Assembly: GCF_021130785.1 (NCBI RefSeq)
Contig: NW_025777936.1
Location: forward strand, 1-64,000
DNA from: Homalodisca vitripennis
Taxonomy: Eukaryota > Arthropoda > Insecta > Hemiptera > Cicadellidae
DNA: 64,000 nucleotides
Direction of reading: 5' to 3'
The notes under the pieces were generated by a model, which did not search any database, was not told the origin of the DNA, and saw nothing but the letters and a program-made list of their open reading frames with translations. Below, one piece after another: positions 14,955 through 27,651 of the stretch. The translations under genes were made by a program, and so were the position numbers. Every line of letters starts with the position of its first letter. The stretch's first letter is position 1.

Positions 14955-15829
14955 CTAGTGTATGTGTAGTGTGTGTATTAGTGTGAGTGGGGCGACTTCC
15001 TGCCGCATTGCCCGCATCACCCTGTAACAATCAGAAAAGGCAGTATGTAATAGTGTTTCATAATAAACTATAGAGTTCCCAATATAACCAATATAATTAG
15101 AAATATATCTTAATTAAATAAATGTTTTTAATATTATGTATAGTCATGCAATAAATATACAAACTTAAGTCTAATATTAGCAGATAAATTTAGTTACCAT
15201 AATATATCATGGTAAACCATACAGGTTCCAAAACCAATATAATTATAGAAATATACGTTATTAAATAAATAGGTTTAATACTAACTATATGCATGGAACA
15301 AATATGTAAACTTAAGTATAATATTAACTCATAAATTTAGTTACCTTAATATGGTGTGTAGTGGAGGATTATTGTTCTAGTTAAATGTAGTTCTACACGC
15401 ACCCATGCATTCACACTTTTCCATTTAATCATCAGTCATACTTTGTGTGTTTTGCAACACACGTGATACGTGAAAATGTCAAAGAGGGGACGTCAAGCCA
15501 ACGCAGGACCGAAGCCACCTGAAAATAATCAGAACAAAACCCTAGAATCACAAAAATGACACTAATCAGTATCCTGCTTTATTTATAATACCTCATAAAA
15601 TAGTGTTACAAGTCTTAAGCTTTGACTAAAACTGTAGTTTCAGAATGGCATTAAATTTACACCTGAAATTTCCCAAATACTTACAGTGCTGTATCATCAC
15701 GCATTGAGGATGAGAAATATAGCATACTAAAACATGAAGTCATATTAATAATAAAAGTACAATGAGAAACATTATTAAACTAGTACTTAGCATATATAAT
15801 ATTGTAGTGGTGAAAGTGAATACATGTAA
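14955..15829. repeat. Host repeat block alpha, copy 2
   Basis: Starts with GTGTATGTGTAGTGTGTGTA and continues to the tRNA-like head at 15830. Nearly collinear with 34270-34995. Internally it repeats a segment of about 140 bp containing TAAATTTAGTTACC (near 15185 and 15335). Confidence 0.75.
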
Positions 15830-15909
15830 GTTCCGGTAGCCAAGTTGTCTAAGACGTTGAACTTAGGATCTAAGCTAGAGATAGCGCAGGATTAAGTTTT
15901 GCTTTTGCA
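15830..15909 (+). repeat. tRNA-Leu-like SINE head, copy 1
   Basis: The order of parts matches a type II (leucine) tRNA: an A-box-like TAGCCAAGTTG, an anticodon region CTTAGGA (TAG in the loop position), a variable-arm hairpin GCTA-GAGA-TAGC, and a T-stem GCAGG/TTTGC with two G-T pairs. The acceptor 3' strand and a proper B box are missing, so it is a tRNA-derived SINE head or pseudo-tRNA, not a working gene. The mariner at 15933 interrupts the sequence downstream. Confidence 0.6.
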
Positions 15910-15932
15910 CTGAAAAATTAAAAGTAAATATA

Positions 15933-17269
15933 AGAGGGCTGTTTTTTTTTTCAAGTTCCGATAGGCCATAAATAATAAACACATTGAGATAAAAAGATGA
16001 TTTTATTACCAAAAGATTCGTAATTTCTTACTTATTTTTCTACGTAGTCACCAAAAATGTTGAGGCACTTGTCGTAGCGAGAGACAAGCTTTCCTATACC
16101 CTCCTCGAAGAAGTCTGCCGCCAGTGAGCTCAGGTAGACCCTTACAGTTGCTTGAAGCTCTTCGTTGTCAGCGAAGCGTCGTCCACCTAACCACGCCTTC
16201 ATTTCTCGAAAGAGGTGATAGTCACTGGGCGCCAAGTCAGGACTATACGGCGGATGGTCGAAAACTTCCCATTTGAACTTTTGCAGAAGTTGTTTTGTGA
16301 CATTGGCACTATGCGGTCGTGCATTATCGTGGATCAGGACCACGCCGGATGACAGCATTCCTCTCCGTTTGTTTTGTATTGCTCTCCGGAGGCGATGTAG
16401 AGTCTCACAGTATGATTCCTTTGTTATCGTTGTTCCCTGTTGCATGAACTCAACCAGAAGCACACCTTTTTGGTCCCAAAACACTGTAGCCATTGTTTTC
16501 CTTTTGGTCAAAGTCTGCTTGAATTTTTTGGGCTTGCTAGGGGAGTGAGTGTGCATCCATTGCTTTGATTGTTCCTTGGTTTCTGGATTTTCATACAGGA
16601 CCCAAGTTTCATCCCCAGTAACAATAGACTTTAAAAAACTGTCTTTCTCGTTGTCATATCGCGTCAGAAAAGTTAGGGCTGACGCCATTCGCTTCGTTTT
16701 GTGATCCTCACTCAACATTTTGGGTACCCAACGGGCACACAATTTTCGGTACCCTAGCTCGGTGGTCACAATCTTGTACAAGGAAGACCTTGAAATGGCT
16801 GGAAATTCGGTAGAAAGTTCATCAATTGTAAACCTCCGTTTCTCCCGGATCGCTTGGTCAACTCGTTCAACCAAACTTGCAGTAGCGACCGACTTGCGTC
16901 CTTGACCGCCTTCGTCATGGACGTCTGTTCGACCTTCAGCAAATAGCCTACACCATTTTCTTATCGCGCTATCACTCATACAGTGTTCACCATACACAAC
17001 ACTCATTCTGCGATGGATTTCAGCAGCACTACATCCTTCAGCTTGAAGGAAACGAATCACACTTCGCAACTCACAACTGGCGGGAGAATTGATCGTAGCG
17101 GCCATCTTTACTCGCCCGTAGCTCGGCTACGACTGATGGATTGGAGCCGGCAACGGCGTTGGTTGTAGTGGGGGAGCGGCGCAATTGCACAACACGCAGC
17201 CCCGCCTCCCGCCACTACGCTGGTTATTTGGAGAAACAAACGGAACTTGGAAAAAAAAAACAGCCCTCG
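15933..17269 (-). mobile_element. Complete mariner-type transposon (1337 bp)
   Basis: The left end AGAGGGCTGTTTTTTTTTTC and the right end (reverse complement CGAGGGCTGTTTTTTTTTTC) form terminal inverted repeats of about 28 bp that continue through AAGTTCCG. TA dinucleotides at 15931-15932 and 17270-17271 are the target duplication typical of Tc1/mariner elements. Inside is one intact transposase gene on the minus strand. The paralogous sequence at 52640-52670 shows the same flank with a single TA and no insertion, which confirms the ends. Confidence 0.95.
16032..17105 (-). CDS. Mariner transposase, intact, 357 aa
   Basis: A cut-and-paste DNA transposase that binds the element's TIRs and inserts at TA. 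Residues 15-60 form the first helix-turn-helix (IRFLQAEGCSAAEIHRRM). Residues 92-130 form the second, ending in the family motif RWVPKML. The catalytic core has D165 in TGDETW, D260 in HDNARPH and D295 in SPDLAPSDYHLF. The 34 residues between D260 and D295 give the DD34D signature of mariner. Length is normal for the family and no stop or frameshift is present, so the protein may be active. It fills most of the 1.3-kb element. Similar sequences are often labelled SETMAR-like in insect annotations. I did not assign a subfamily. Confidence 0.96.
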   Translation of the reverse strand: MAATINSPASCELRSVIRFLQAEGCSAAEIHRRMSVVYGEHCMSDSAIRKWCRLFAEGRTDVHDEGGQGRKSVATASLVERVDQAIREKRRFTIDELSTEFPAISRSSLYKIVTTELGYRKLCARWVPKMLSEDHKTKRMASALTFLTRYDNEKDSFLKSIVTGDETWVLYENPETKEQSKQWMHTHSPSKPKKFKQTLTKRKTMATVFWDQKGVLLVEFMQQGTTITKESYCETLHRLRRAIQNKRRGMLSSGVVLIHDNARPHSANVTKQLLQKFKWEVFDHPPYSPDLAPSDYHLFREMKAWLGGRRFADNEELQATVRVYLSSLAADFFEEGIGKLVSRYDKCLNIFGDYVEK

Positions 17270-17271
17270 TA

Positions 17272-17725
17272 TGTTATATTTTAAACTAAGTGGGATTAAG
17301 GTTTCTTCAAATGGCTGATGTAAGTATTATTTAAAGAAAAACAACCTATTATAGTTTGATAAATCTTCGTGGATATTATACTTACCAGTGACATTTTTAC
17401 GCAATTAATCTTTGTAAATGTGGATTGTCTTGATGAAGAAATTAAAAATCATGATGTTGACAAACATAAGTGAGGCCACTAATACACTGAGGCAAGAAAT
17501 GACTGACGTCAAGGTAGACCGACATGAGTATCTTATTCGCCAGTCCGACTCGCAGTCGAGTCCTCATTTGCGCTCCAGCAGCCGAAATCGAAATGGTGTG
17601 TGGTGGTGTCACTGGAAGTTCAGGACCAAGCCAGAAAATACACTATTTCCTGTCAGAACGCTGCCAGACCTCGGGAAATGAGCAGTCAGGAATCACTAGC
17701 AATCCCACACTAATGTCAATCTACC
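17272..17725. repeat. SINE-like body / repeat epsilon, copy 1
   Basis: Continues the tRNA-Leu-headed repeat after the mariner. Collinear with about 52658-53075. Shared words include ACTGACGTCAA near 17500, CAGAACGCTGCCAGACCTCG near 17655, and the end CAATCCCACACTAATG. A weaker relative occurs inside module delta (CCTGTCAGTACGCCA...CACTATTAGCGG), so epsilon and the delta 3' part share ancestry. Confidence 0.6.
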
Positions 17726-20690
17726 GTCTCTTCTACCTTATAAAAGAGTGTAATAACAGTCTTGAGATTTGACTAAAACTGCAGTTTTAGAATGGCGTCA
17801 AATTTACACCTGAAATGTCCCAAATACTTCCGGTACTGTGTCATCTTGCATTGAGGATAAGTAATATAGCCTGCTGAAACATGATTTCAAATTAATAATC
17901 AAAATATAATGAGTAAATTATTAACTAATATTTAGCATATATAATATTTTAATGGTGTAAATACAGACAGAAAATATGTAACGAAGGAAATGTATATGAG
18001 ATCCATTAAAATGTAACTTATAAAACTTCTAATAACCAACCTCGGCAGGGATTGGGACTGCCTGTGCTTAAAAAAAGTTGCCGTGCCTCCACAACTGTTA
18101 CCAGAACCAACAGCAATGGCTGCAGTGACACTGTTATGAGCACCCAGGTTAGAGCATTACATGGTACTAGGGCCATTCCTTGGGCAGGTCGTCACCTTTC
18201 TACCATGAAATACTCCCCTCCCTTATTAGGTTGGTTATTTGAGATATTTAGTTTACGTCACGTGTGCTGCTATCCATCGCACACAATATGCACTTCTGCG
18301 ACAAGAGAATAATTTAGATCCGTAAATTCTCACTAGACGTCTTGAACTGTATTGAACGCTTAATACTTGATAAACGCTTTTAATGTTTTCAGAATACATA
18401 ATGTATAATTATTATTGTAGTTCAAGTAGATTATGACAAGAGAAAATATTTTTATTTGACACACCGGTTGATATTGAAAGGAAATATATTCTATTCTCGG
18501 TTGCAATTTAAGTAATAGAAATATAGAGGTTACTCCTTATTTAGTTCAATTTGATCTTGAAGTACACTCCTAATTGCACCCAATCTTTCAATATTGCACA
18601 ATGTGCTGACTTGAAAGATGTGTCAATATTATTAAAGATTAGTTTCATTTAATATTATTAGGATCTGATAGGATAAGACTTCTACGTTCACCACATAAAA
18701 CTTTAAGACCAATGCTAAACAGTGGATTTACCTTTTCATAAAAATTAGATTCACAACGGTTAAAAATTACTAAATATTGAAACCATTATAATTTAGTTTC
18801 TATAGAAAATTTCTATAATTGAATTCATAGATATACTAACCTCATGGAATCTCTCTTTTTATTACATATTCTTAATAATATCCTCCATTACTAATTTCCG
18901 TCCTATTCTCACTGATACTGTGTTGGAATTTACCTCACAACCACAGGTAGCGGACACAGTTACTATCTTTACCAACACCCTGGAGGTGTTTATGGAGAAA
19001 CAAACCGAGGCAATATATTGATGACGTCAAAGGACACATAACGAGAAACGACATGCGGTCGAATATTTATTTAGGTTCCAGCAATGGAAAACGACATTGT
19101 GTGTGCTGATATCACAGGAGATTTTAAAACATAACCAGCAAACGCACGTAACCCTGTCAGTACGCCACCAGAGCCTCGGGATCACTATTAGCGGCTAGAT
19201 TTCTTTTACTAATGTAATTCAACCATGATTTTTTTAAAATATTTAGATTTAATCCAGATAGGAAAAAACTAAGAATTATGTGTTTAAATATAAACATCTA
19301 GTACAGATCTTACAACATTGTCTAGTTGAATCAGATAGTACAGTTACAACGCAGGGTAACCTACGCATGTTCATATAAAGCTTATAAATGACACAATCAA
19401 TCTGAGTTTACTGGTTGACCTGGAAGAAATCGATTGTCAACCACGCTACGTTTGGAAGAATCAAAACGATACAGCATGGACAGGGATACAAAATATCAAG
19501 CTGGGATCTTTTCTTAAAAATTGTCCTGTTTCACTTTCAGGTAATATTTTAATCACTGTCAGGCAATTAAAAGGGAGAGAAACACATTAGTTAAAATATG
19601 CGGGGGTCTGTTTTAGTGTGTAAAGCGTAAGAAATATAATTTTAGAAAGTGTATCGTTTCATATTTTTAACTTTATTGATACATTTATGCTTTGATCACC
19701 ACCACAACTCCCAATACTGACGATTTGTTTCTAAGATAAACTTTCCCATACATTTCAGCAACCAAGTACATGAACTATAACAATTGGCTTTGGATTACTG
19801 GACGTACACCACTTAAATAAACAAGCTGAAAAACTTTCCAAAATAATATCATAAGGGAGAAATTTTAGGACAGGTTCTGGCAACAAGCAATGGTGGCGCC
19901 AATTTAACAGTTAAATACGTTTGTTATAAAATTACAACTCGCAAACGTGTTTCTCTTCCTTTGTGTGTGTCTACGTTGCTATCCACACGTTCGTTTAATC
20001 TATAAAGCCAAAATTAAGAACTTTTGAGGAAATACACTTAAATGTTGATTGTGAACAATGCTAAAGGATCGCGTGTATAACTTTATTGTAGAGTGATAAG
20101 TTGCGTTTTTAATTTAAGTACATAATTAATCAACTGTAATACCTCAGCGGTAATGATAATAATGGACACATGTATGTAAAATAATTAAATATAGTTAAAT
20201 ATACAGTAAAATAATTAGTTTATAATACTTGTGCTGTTATGCAGGTAAATAAGTCAAAGTCATGAGTTGCTACAATCTAAACTGAAGGCTTAATTGTTTA
20301 ACACCAATATTCAGTCAATATATACAACCGTACAAACAAGACAACATCTACGAGAATTGTATTCTATGACAATTTTGTTGTTTTGACTTATCCATTTGAA
20401 GAAACGTCAGAGGTTCAGCCGTGGTGCTCAGGTCATTGGTCGGAAGAAGACTGAATTTAACTCTGCTATCTTTGTCCGTATCAACTTGATACAAAATTAA
20501 TTACGATTCCACTGTACTAAACAAATTTTCAAAAGTAATAGGTTTTATAATTGTGTTTTCATGGTAACGATTAATAATTATTGTTTGTTAAGAAATAGTC
20601 CAAAGATAAGGCTTAAGTTACTGTTATATAAATTCTCAGGAAGAGAGAACATCTTGATCTTTACACGAGGATAATGAATAAATCATATTC
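17726..20690. repeat. Alpha fragment plus module delta, copy c
   Basis: 17726-17950 repeats the part of block alpha around 34755-34975. 18042-20690 is a module delta with its core at 18042-18235. The left junction therefore joins epsilon to the inside of alpha, which is a rearranged order compared with 53-55 kb. No gene seen. Confidence 0.7.
18042..18235. repeat. Conserved core of module delta (copy c)
   Basis: Same core as at 5456, with GGGATTGGGACTGCCTGTGC and GGGCAGGTCGTCACC. Differs from copies a and b by scattered substitutions and an extra A in the AAAA run near 18070. Confidence 0.8.
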
Positions 20691-22689
20691 TTATAATAAT
20701 GTATACAATTTATTTTACTGAAATAATTTTTAAAAAGAATTTATGTGGCAAAACAATGTTTGCCGGGTCCACTATGCATAATAACATGCTTCATACATTA
20801 GAGAACCACTGATAATTTCAAGTCGTAAATACACAAATTTTTTGCGCTTATATTGCAAACGCTAGCTAAACCCTACGAGATAGATCAAAATAATGTTCTA
20901 AGTTAAAATGTAGGGACATCACGATTGCGGTGGTACCGGCTGGCCGGAGGCGCGGCACGGCGCGTGTGCAATGAAGTCAGCGGTGACATGCATCTATCTT
21001 TCTGATATAAGAAGTTGTAAACAAAATAAAATCGTAAGAAATCATAAAAGACGCTAACAAAGTAGCGGGCGGGTCGCTAGTACTAAATAAAAATAAGTGC
21101 TGTAAAATCTTTGCATGGAAAAAAAACGTATTGAGATCATGGAATTTACAATATACATATGTATTATTGTAACGTATATACACTCGTAATATAATAAAAA
21201 ATAAAATAAAAACAAATACATCATAGCTACAACAAAGCAAGTGTTAGTCAATAAGATGACTACCAGCTAACATAATAATGTAATGATGAGTGTTTAATAA
21301 ATTATAATAGTTTTAAATTAATTTATCCAAAGGAAAAAGATTATATAAATAACACTTTATTAGGAGGCTTGGAACTTCTCACACATACACACGCCACACA
21401 TAGCCAACATCTCTCTCTCTCTCTCTCTCTCTCGCTCTCCCCCCTCTCTCATTCTCTTCCTGTCCCTACATTTACTACCATCAAAAGACACTCTCTCAAC
21501 ACACAATACTACAAAGCTACAACATCATGACACTATCATACGCCAACCCACTGTAAATACTCCTGATGAACATAGGAACAACAATTAAGCTAGTGATGTC
21601 AATCATAGCTAGCATGTCACATCATCCATCTCATGATCAAGTATCTGTCAACATGACATAATGTTAGTGGCAGCACTGCAAGTACAAGTAACCTACTACG
21701 CCAGTGAATGTGCATTGTTGTATCACATTTTTGTAGAGACAGACAAATTTTCCTTTTCATTTTTATTCTACTCCTCCTATTTTTATGCTAAGGCTAGACC
21801 CATAAAGATGTTTGATCTTTACTAAACAGATCCAATAGAATGGTTTGTACCGCACAAATAGAGAGTACTAACAAAAGTGATAGACAGGAGCTGCACTATC
21901 TCTCAACAAGATACCCTTGCTGTCTTTCTAATAATAATAATAAAAAATTTTAAAGATTTAATTTCTGACCTGTAAAATTGCTTAAATTTATTTTGATGTA
22001 GTGCAACCAAAACTTTAATATGTTATTCTTTTATATAACACATGACGTTTAAATTTTTGTAATTATTCGTATAAAACATAAGGTAAATATTTTTATTGTT
22101 TATTAATGTTAATAATATAATATTAAAGTTTGATAATATAGTATTCTGTCATATTATATCTTATGAAGCTTCTCTAAATGTATAATTTATAAAGACCTGA
22201 GTTTTATCGAAACATTTTCATACCATAGATATCTTGTTTTAAAATTGACACGTTTTGCTGCTTCAATTATCATCAGCATATAATTAAATGTATATTATCA
22301 TTATTTATTGACTGCTTCGTTAATGATCCATATTTGAAAACCATTCTTTATTACAATCTCCTATACGAAAGTAAAGTTTTCATTAAAAAGCCTGGAATGA
22401 CAAAGAGCACGTTAACGATATTTAACGAAACAAATCTAAAGTAGTAAGAAAGCTGAGCACAATCAAATGAGAATATATAGATTATTCATAAAATAAAAAG
22501 AAAATAACAGTATCGTAAAAATTAAAAACTCGTCATTTCAGCGCACAATCATTCGTTGTAGTACACTGCCTACCTCACTAGAACTAATTATTAAGACACA
22601 GGTTTTTAACCTAACTCAAGAAAAAAAATTTAATGTATCATTTAGCATGGTATCTCAATAAATGTCATCTTCAGCCTTTAAAATGTTCC
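20691..22689. other. Unrecognised AT-rich DNA with microsatellite
   Basis: No gene or known repeat was recognised. A (CT)n tract lies at 21411-21450. A compact GC-rich, CpG-rich patch at about 20928-20978 contains GGCTGGCCGGAGGCGCGGCA and stands out sharply from its surroundings. The short minus-strand frames at 20977-21251 overlap each other in two frames and have no recognisable motif. Confidence 0.5.
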
Positions 22690-24345
22690 GGATACTTCAT
22701 TTCTATATAGACAACATTAAGTTCTGTGATTGTGCATGTTCAACTGTAGAATTTGTTTGAGCGTCATTGAAGCACTCAGTGGGCTGAACAAATTTCGTTT
22801 ATGCCAACTGAGAGGATGTTTTTTGTTTGTTCTGTATGATTTATCTGTATGACAGCATGACGATAGTGAAATAAGCTGTATAATTAATATTTAGCATGCA
22901 ACTTTGGCGAAGCTTATTACACAACACGTGGTGCAGCGTACTCGTACCTTGCATATCTAAACCAAGAATAACAGAAATGGATGTGGTCTATGTAAAAACA
23001 CAAAAGTGGAACATATAAGTTTGCGAAATTTTAGAAAAATTCACAAATCAACAATACTGGGCTATCACAAGTAACCGTAATTGTCTATATCGATTGTAAA
23101 TCACTGATATATACAAATTAAGTGTAAGTTTTATTTCAATTAATATATGTACTAAATGTCTAAGTATTTTTAAAACTGAAAGGACAAGGCATATTTTTGA
23201 CATTTTCCAACAAGAAAAAGACAACCAATGGCAAGGTATTCTGAAAATGGTGAAGAAAAAAGTGAACTAGTTTTACGTTAAAATGGATCGATAAAATATC
23301 AGCAAGTCCTACCCTGATGAAACTGCAGAAGATTATAATTTTAAGAAAACAAGAAGCTAGCTCATCAAATTATGTTAATGACATATCCTTTTGGATTATA
23401 ATGTATTCAAGGAAATGTTGGTAATAATTGCAAAACGTTGCTGGATATAAAATGTTTCATCAATACCATTTACATATTTTGTCTGCTGTGCCACAGAAAT
23501 CTAATTCAAACATTGTACACCAGTTGGCTTTATTAAATGTGATTTGTTATGTTTACATTAATTTTCATCTTATTTATATCGGGTTTCTAACGTAATAATG
23601 TATTATTTCCATTAAAACAAGTTACGGTGTATAAATATTTTGCAGTAAACTATTTCCGAGACATAGATCGGTCTGATAGATCTAGGATGAAACACTGTTT
23701 TATACCAAATTATACGTAATCATACAGTCGTCTTCATGAAATGAAATTTTTAATTTTTTGACCTTGGTCTTAGTGGCTTAATATAATATAGACTTATGTG
23801 TGCATTGCTCTCTCCTGATGAGAGGTTACAACAATTGGTTCAAGTCAACCTACTCGTCAACAGAAATCTGGAATTCTTACTAAACCTTAAAATCTGAGTC
23901 TCCGAAGAAAGAACCTAAAGGTCCAGCTTGGCATCACTCCGAATGGTAAATCAAAATACATTATTTTCTACCTCGATCGTAGTCCTTGTTATGTATATTT
24001 AATTTAGTTTAATGGAATTATACTAGCATGAGTTAAAACAATATCATGAGTTGACAAAAATAACAAAAAAATTAGCCTATAGTTTTTTTATTATTTTTAC
24101 AAATCCTATATTACAAGTTTTTAGCTCCGTTCATTAGCAAACTCATAACAGGCGTTCATAAATTGTAAATATTTGGTTATTAGTTTGTACTGATAACCTT
24201 GTGTGTATAATAGACTTGTTGTTAGGGTATTTATTTACCTATTAAGAGAGGACGTTGCAAGGTTTCAGGTTAGAATTGGGCAAAACATTTATTATTTTGG
24301 AACTTATTAGATGAATTTGCATGTAGTTCTGTTAAATACTGACCG
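22690..24345. repeat. Partial copy of block beta (L11 segment)
   Basis: Diverged but collinear with 8290-9960 and 58160-59585. Examples are GTTCTGTGATTGTGCATGTT near 22712 and AGAATTTTTAAT-type sequence onwards to AGGTTTCAGGTTAGAA near 24260. It is more diverged than the other two copies, so it is probably older. Confidence 0.65.
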
Positions 24346-25500
24346 AGCCGCGCCGCTAACTAAACATAGATTAATTAATTACATTCGTATTGGAACCCTG
24401 CAATGGATATTTGAACTGCTACCAAATCATGTTGTCAGTTTAACTATTATTACTTAACAGTCACATTGACTTTTGTTTCTTCTAATAGTAAAACCGGGAT
24501 AGTGATTTATATTTACGAGTATATTACATTTGCGGTACAATAGCTTATCTGATTAAACCTCATTTTATGAATTTAATTTTTAGTGATAATAAACAATTAA
24601 ATTATGACATAGTTACAATTTATTTCTAATAATCATTTCTACAATTTCTTGAAGCATCTCCAAACATCGATAGAAACCCATGTTTCGTTTTAGAACATTT
24701 CTCCGTTGCTATGATTCAGGAAAGTGGGCGTAACTTTGCGTTTATAACCATTTAAATTGGGTGGCTAAACTAAGGGATGTTTATTTACGAATGATTTATT
24801 CTTCAATTTCTCGTTACCATTAGGGTACCTTTTAATTTACCCATAAGATTAACTAAAGTTTCGATAACGCTCAGCAAAATTCTACTGGTTGATATGCACC
24901 TCAATTCAAAATGTATCTATTTGATCTATATCACGAGAAAGACTCCTCAGTACCATGGACAGTGCTTAAAACAATGCAATTTCAGGAAATAATTGTGAAA
25001 CAATATACTTACTTACAATAGATATTTAATCAGAGCTTTAGTAAGTTAGTATCTCCGAATAATTAGTATCTTTAGGTACAGACCTATAGTAGGTATCTCC
25101 GTAAATAATACAGACCTTGATAGAATATTTGACGGTGCTGATCAAAAGCAACAAGAAAGCGTCAGAATTATAAAAGATATATTCTTTACACGCAGTTATG
25201 AGATTTTCGACCGTTTATAATACTTAGATATGACGATGGTCCTAAAAAGGTTATGAATGATATGCTTGTTTTAGAGATCTACACTTTTCAGTATATTTCA
25301 TAACATTTCTTTGCAACTGGGAACACTGTAATTTTACTGTACTTTTTTTTTTTTTTTTTTTTTTTTTTTGTATTTTACATTTCGTCATATTATATTGTGG
25401 CAAATTCACCAGATTTGTTTAAAAAAGTACAAATACTAAACGTTATATCTATCTAAGGCGATGAACTATTAAGATGAAAAGATACAATAAGGCCTAATAC
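24346..25500. other. Unrecognised AT-rich DNA with poly-T
   Basis: No gene seen. A 27-base T run lies at 25343-25369, possibly the tail of a minus-strand retroposon, but no body could be recognised next to it. Confidence 0.4.
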
Positions 25501-25740
25501 AACTCATGAACCAATAATTACCATTAGTAATTGTAATTACATTACGATTATAAACCATTCTCATATAAACATATAATCAACCATATAATATTAGCGTGGA
25601 ATTCTGAAAGAGCAATTGTAGCCAAATTGACTTTTAAATAAAGCAATGCGTTACCTACAGTAGTGTATGTGTCGTGTGTGTATTAGAGTGGGGTGACCTG
25701 CAATTGAATCACCCTGTAACTAACAGAAAATACAACATAA
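25500..25740. repeat. Short copy of the sequence upstream of alpha
   Basis: Diverged relative of 34110-34350: CCAAATTGA followed by GTATGTGT(C/A)GTGTGTGTATTAG and CACCCTG-AAC. It ends where the alpha copies continue, so it is a truncated copy. Confidence 0.6.
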
Positions 25741-27640
25741 ATATCTAAAATTTCTTATGATGTTAATCATAAGACTTGCTAAACCATTATATTTACAGAA
25801 ATATTTTATTAAAGTAAAGATTTACAATTAGTGTAGATTTTTCTAGCTCACATACATCTGCTCATTCTATGTTTTAGTGTATATTTATCCTTTAATTAAA
25901 CTCATATGCGTACTTTTAGTACATTTCGTATATAAGTTGATACCATCCGTAAATTTTCGTGGTTTCCGAGATTGACGTTTGGTCGCAGATGAAAGAAATT
26001 TATTGATTTTGCACTACTGTAAGAGTATTACTACTGTAAGCTGCTAATCACGGAGGGGGGAGGGTGAGTTGAAGTGAGAATACATTCAGATTCTTCCACA
26101 GCTGGATAAGAACCTCGTTCTCGTTTAATCCAGAATGAGATGTATCTTTAGCGAATTTTGATAATTTGACATTGTCACTTAAAATTTTCTGATAAAGATT
26201 TACCTTGACTAATCCAAAATTTAATTTGTTATTTTCTTTAATGGAAATATTATATAATATTCGTATTTATCAATTTCATGTGTCAACACTTTTAGACTTC
26301 TTAACTTCTTAATATAGTATACACCGAATTTTACTATTTCCAATAATGATAATCGTATCTTGCTGTGCTTTTTAAGAAAGATAAAAGTTTATGTGTTAAT
26401 CGTTAAAATTTGTATTTTTTATTCGAAAGTAATTACTTTAAATAAGGAAGAAGTAATGCTAAGATGATCACGGCATAATTCTTCTGTTAGCAGTTAATAC
26501 TTGTACTTGCTTGTGGACTATCCACAGTACTTGTTTTACGTGGATTGATAAAATCATTTGCAATACACAGAACAGTACTCTCCCTACTTTACAGCCCTCT
26601 GTTATACAGTATTTCTACCATACATAACTATTGCTAAGACTGAGGCAATAAGTATATGAATTTGATTTACTAGTTTGAATAGTTTAGCTTGAACCCGTAA
26701 TACCTTTTTTCAGAGTCCCAGATTTAAAAAAGCGTTGAGAAATCCAGATTGTTGTTAACGACTGATTAAATTTCCACTAGCTGTATCCTCTCTTTGATAG
26801 CATTCCAATTTAAAATTTACCTTACACAAGCTATTCCAACTAAATGTTAAAATCTTGTTCGGTTCTCATGGAGACGATGATAAGTATTTTTAGGTAGAAT
26901 ACGGTTTAACCCTATATAATTCTTACTAATAATTGTATCATTGAGTCTTGCTATTTGGTTCGATTGACTGTTCACATCGGTTTCTTATTTCAATCAAGTC
27001 AATAGCTAGAAATTGATAATAATACCTCTTGGTGAAGATTTCAATAACTATGAAAAAAACCTGTTGATAGGATACATAATCTTACTAAATGGAAACATAT
27101 TTGTATATCCTGTAAGAGCAGTAACATTTTTAGAAATAATTAAAAATGTAAATGACCTCAAGTGGGAAAGTCTGGAGCATGTTCGGGCAGCCAAAACCAC
27201 TGGCTTTAATTTGCCGCATTAGTTCTTAACAAAGGGTTTAATTAAATTTTCACGCTCACAACGTTTTGCTCTTTCTAGAATATTTCAGCACCGTACAGCA
27301 CAAATTGGAAACATCCAATAATAATTTTTATTTTAAAGGCATCATGAGAATATAGTATTTGTTGTTGCAATATTATATTGTTGATTGTAATTGCAGAAAT
27401 TTGTAATCAAGGAGTAGATATCCTCCAAGAATATAAACATTATTAAGAATTCAACAAGGTCTTATTGCAACTGTGGTGTTGTAAGTCTGTCAGTACGTCA
27501 ATCCATCCGCCTGTCCGTCTGTGCGACGTGTACATCTAATCTATACCTACGTGTAAACAATCGCACAGTCAATCTACATGCAGACAGTTATCAGTATCAT
27601 TTTGTATATAAAATTGAAAATATGAAACTTGTAGTTGCTG
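25741..27640. other. Unrecognised AT-rich DNA
   Basis: I see no supported gene, RNA or repeat family. A frame at 27013-27222 (69 aa) has no recognisable motif and no conserved second copy in the window, and it is compatible with chance in sequence of this composition. Confidence 0.35.
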
Positions 27641-27651
27641 GTATAAATTCT

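Noticed and set aside
15830..15909. Functional tRNA-Leu gene
   Set aside because: The acceptor stem does not pair and the T-loop lacks the TTC motif; kept only as a tRNA-derived SINE head.
16273..16905. Plus-strand frames of 91 and 61 codons
   Set aside because: They are antisense shadows of the intact mariner transposase.
27013..27222. 69-codon frame as a host gene
   Set aside because: No motif, no homologue recognised and length within chance for open frames here.
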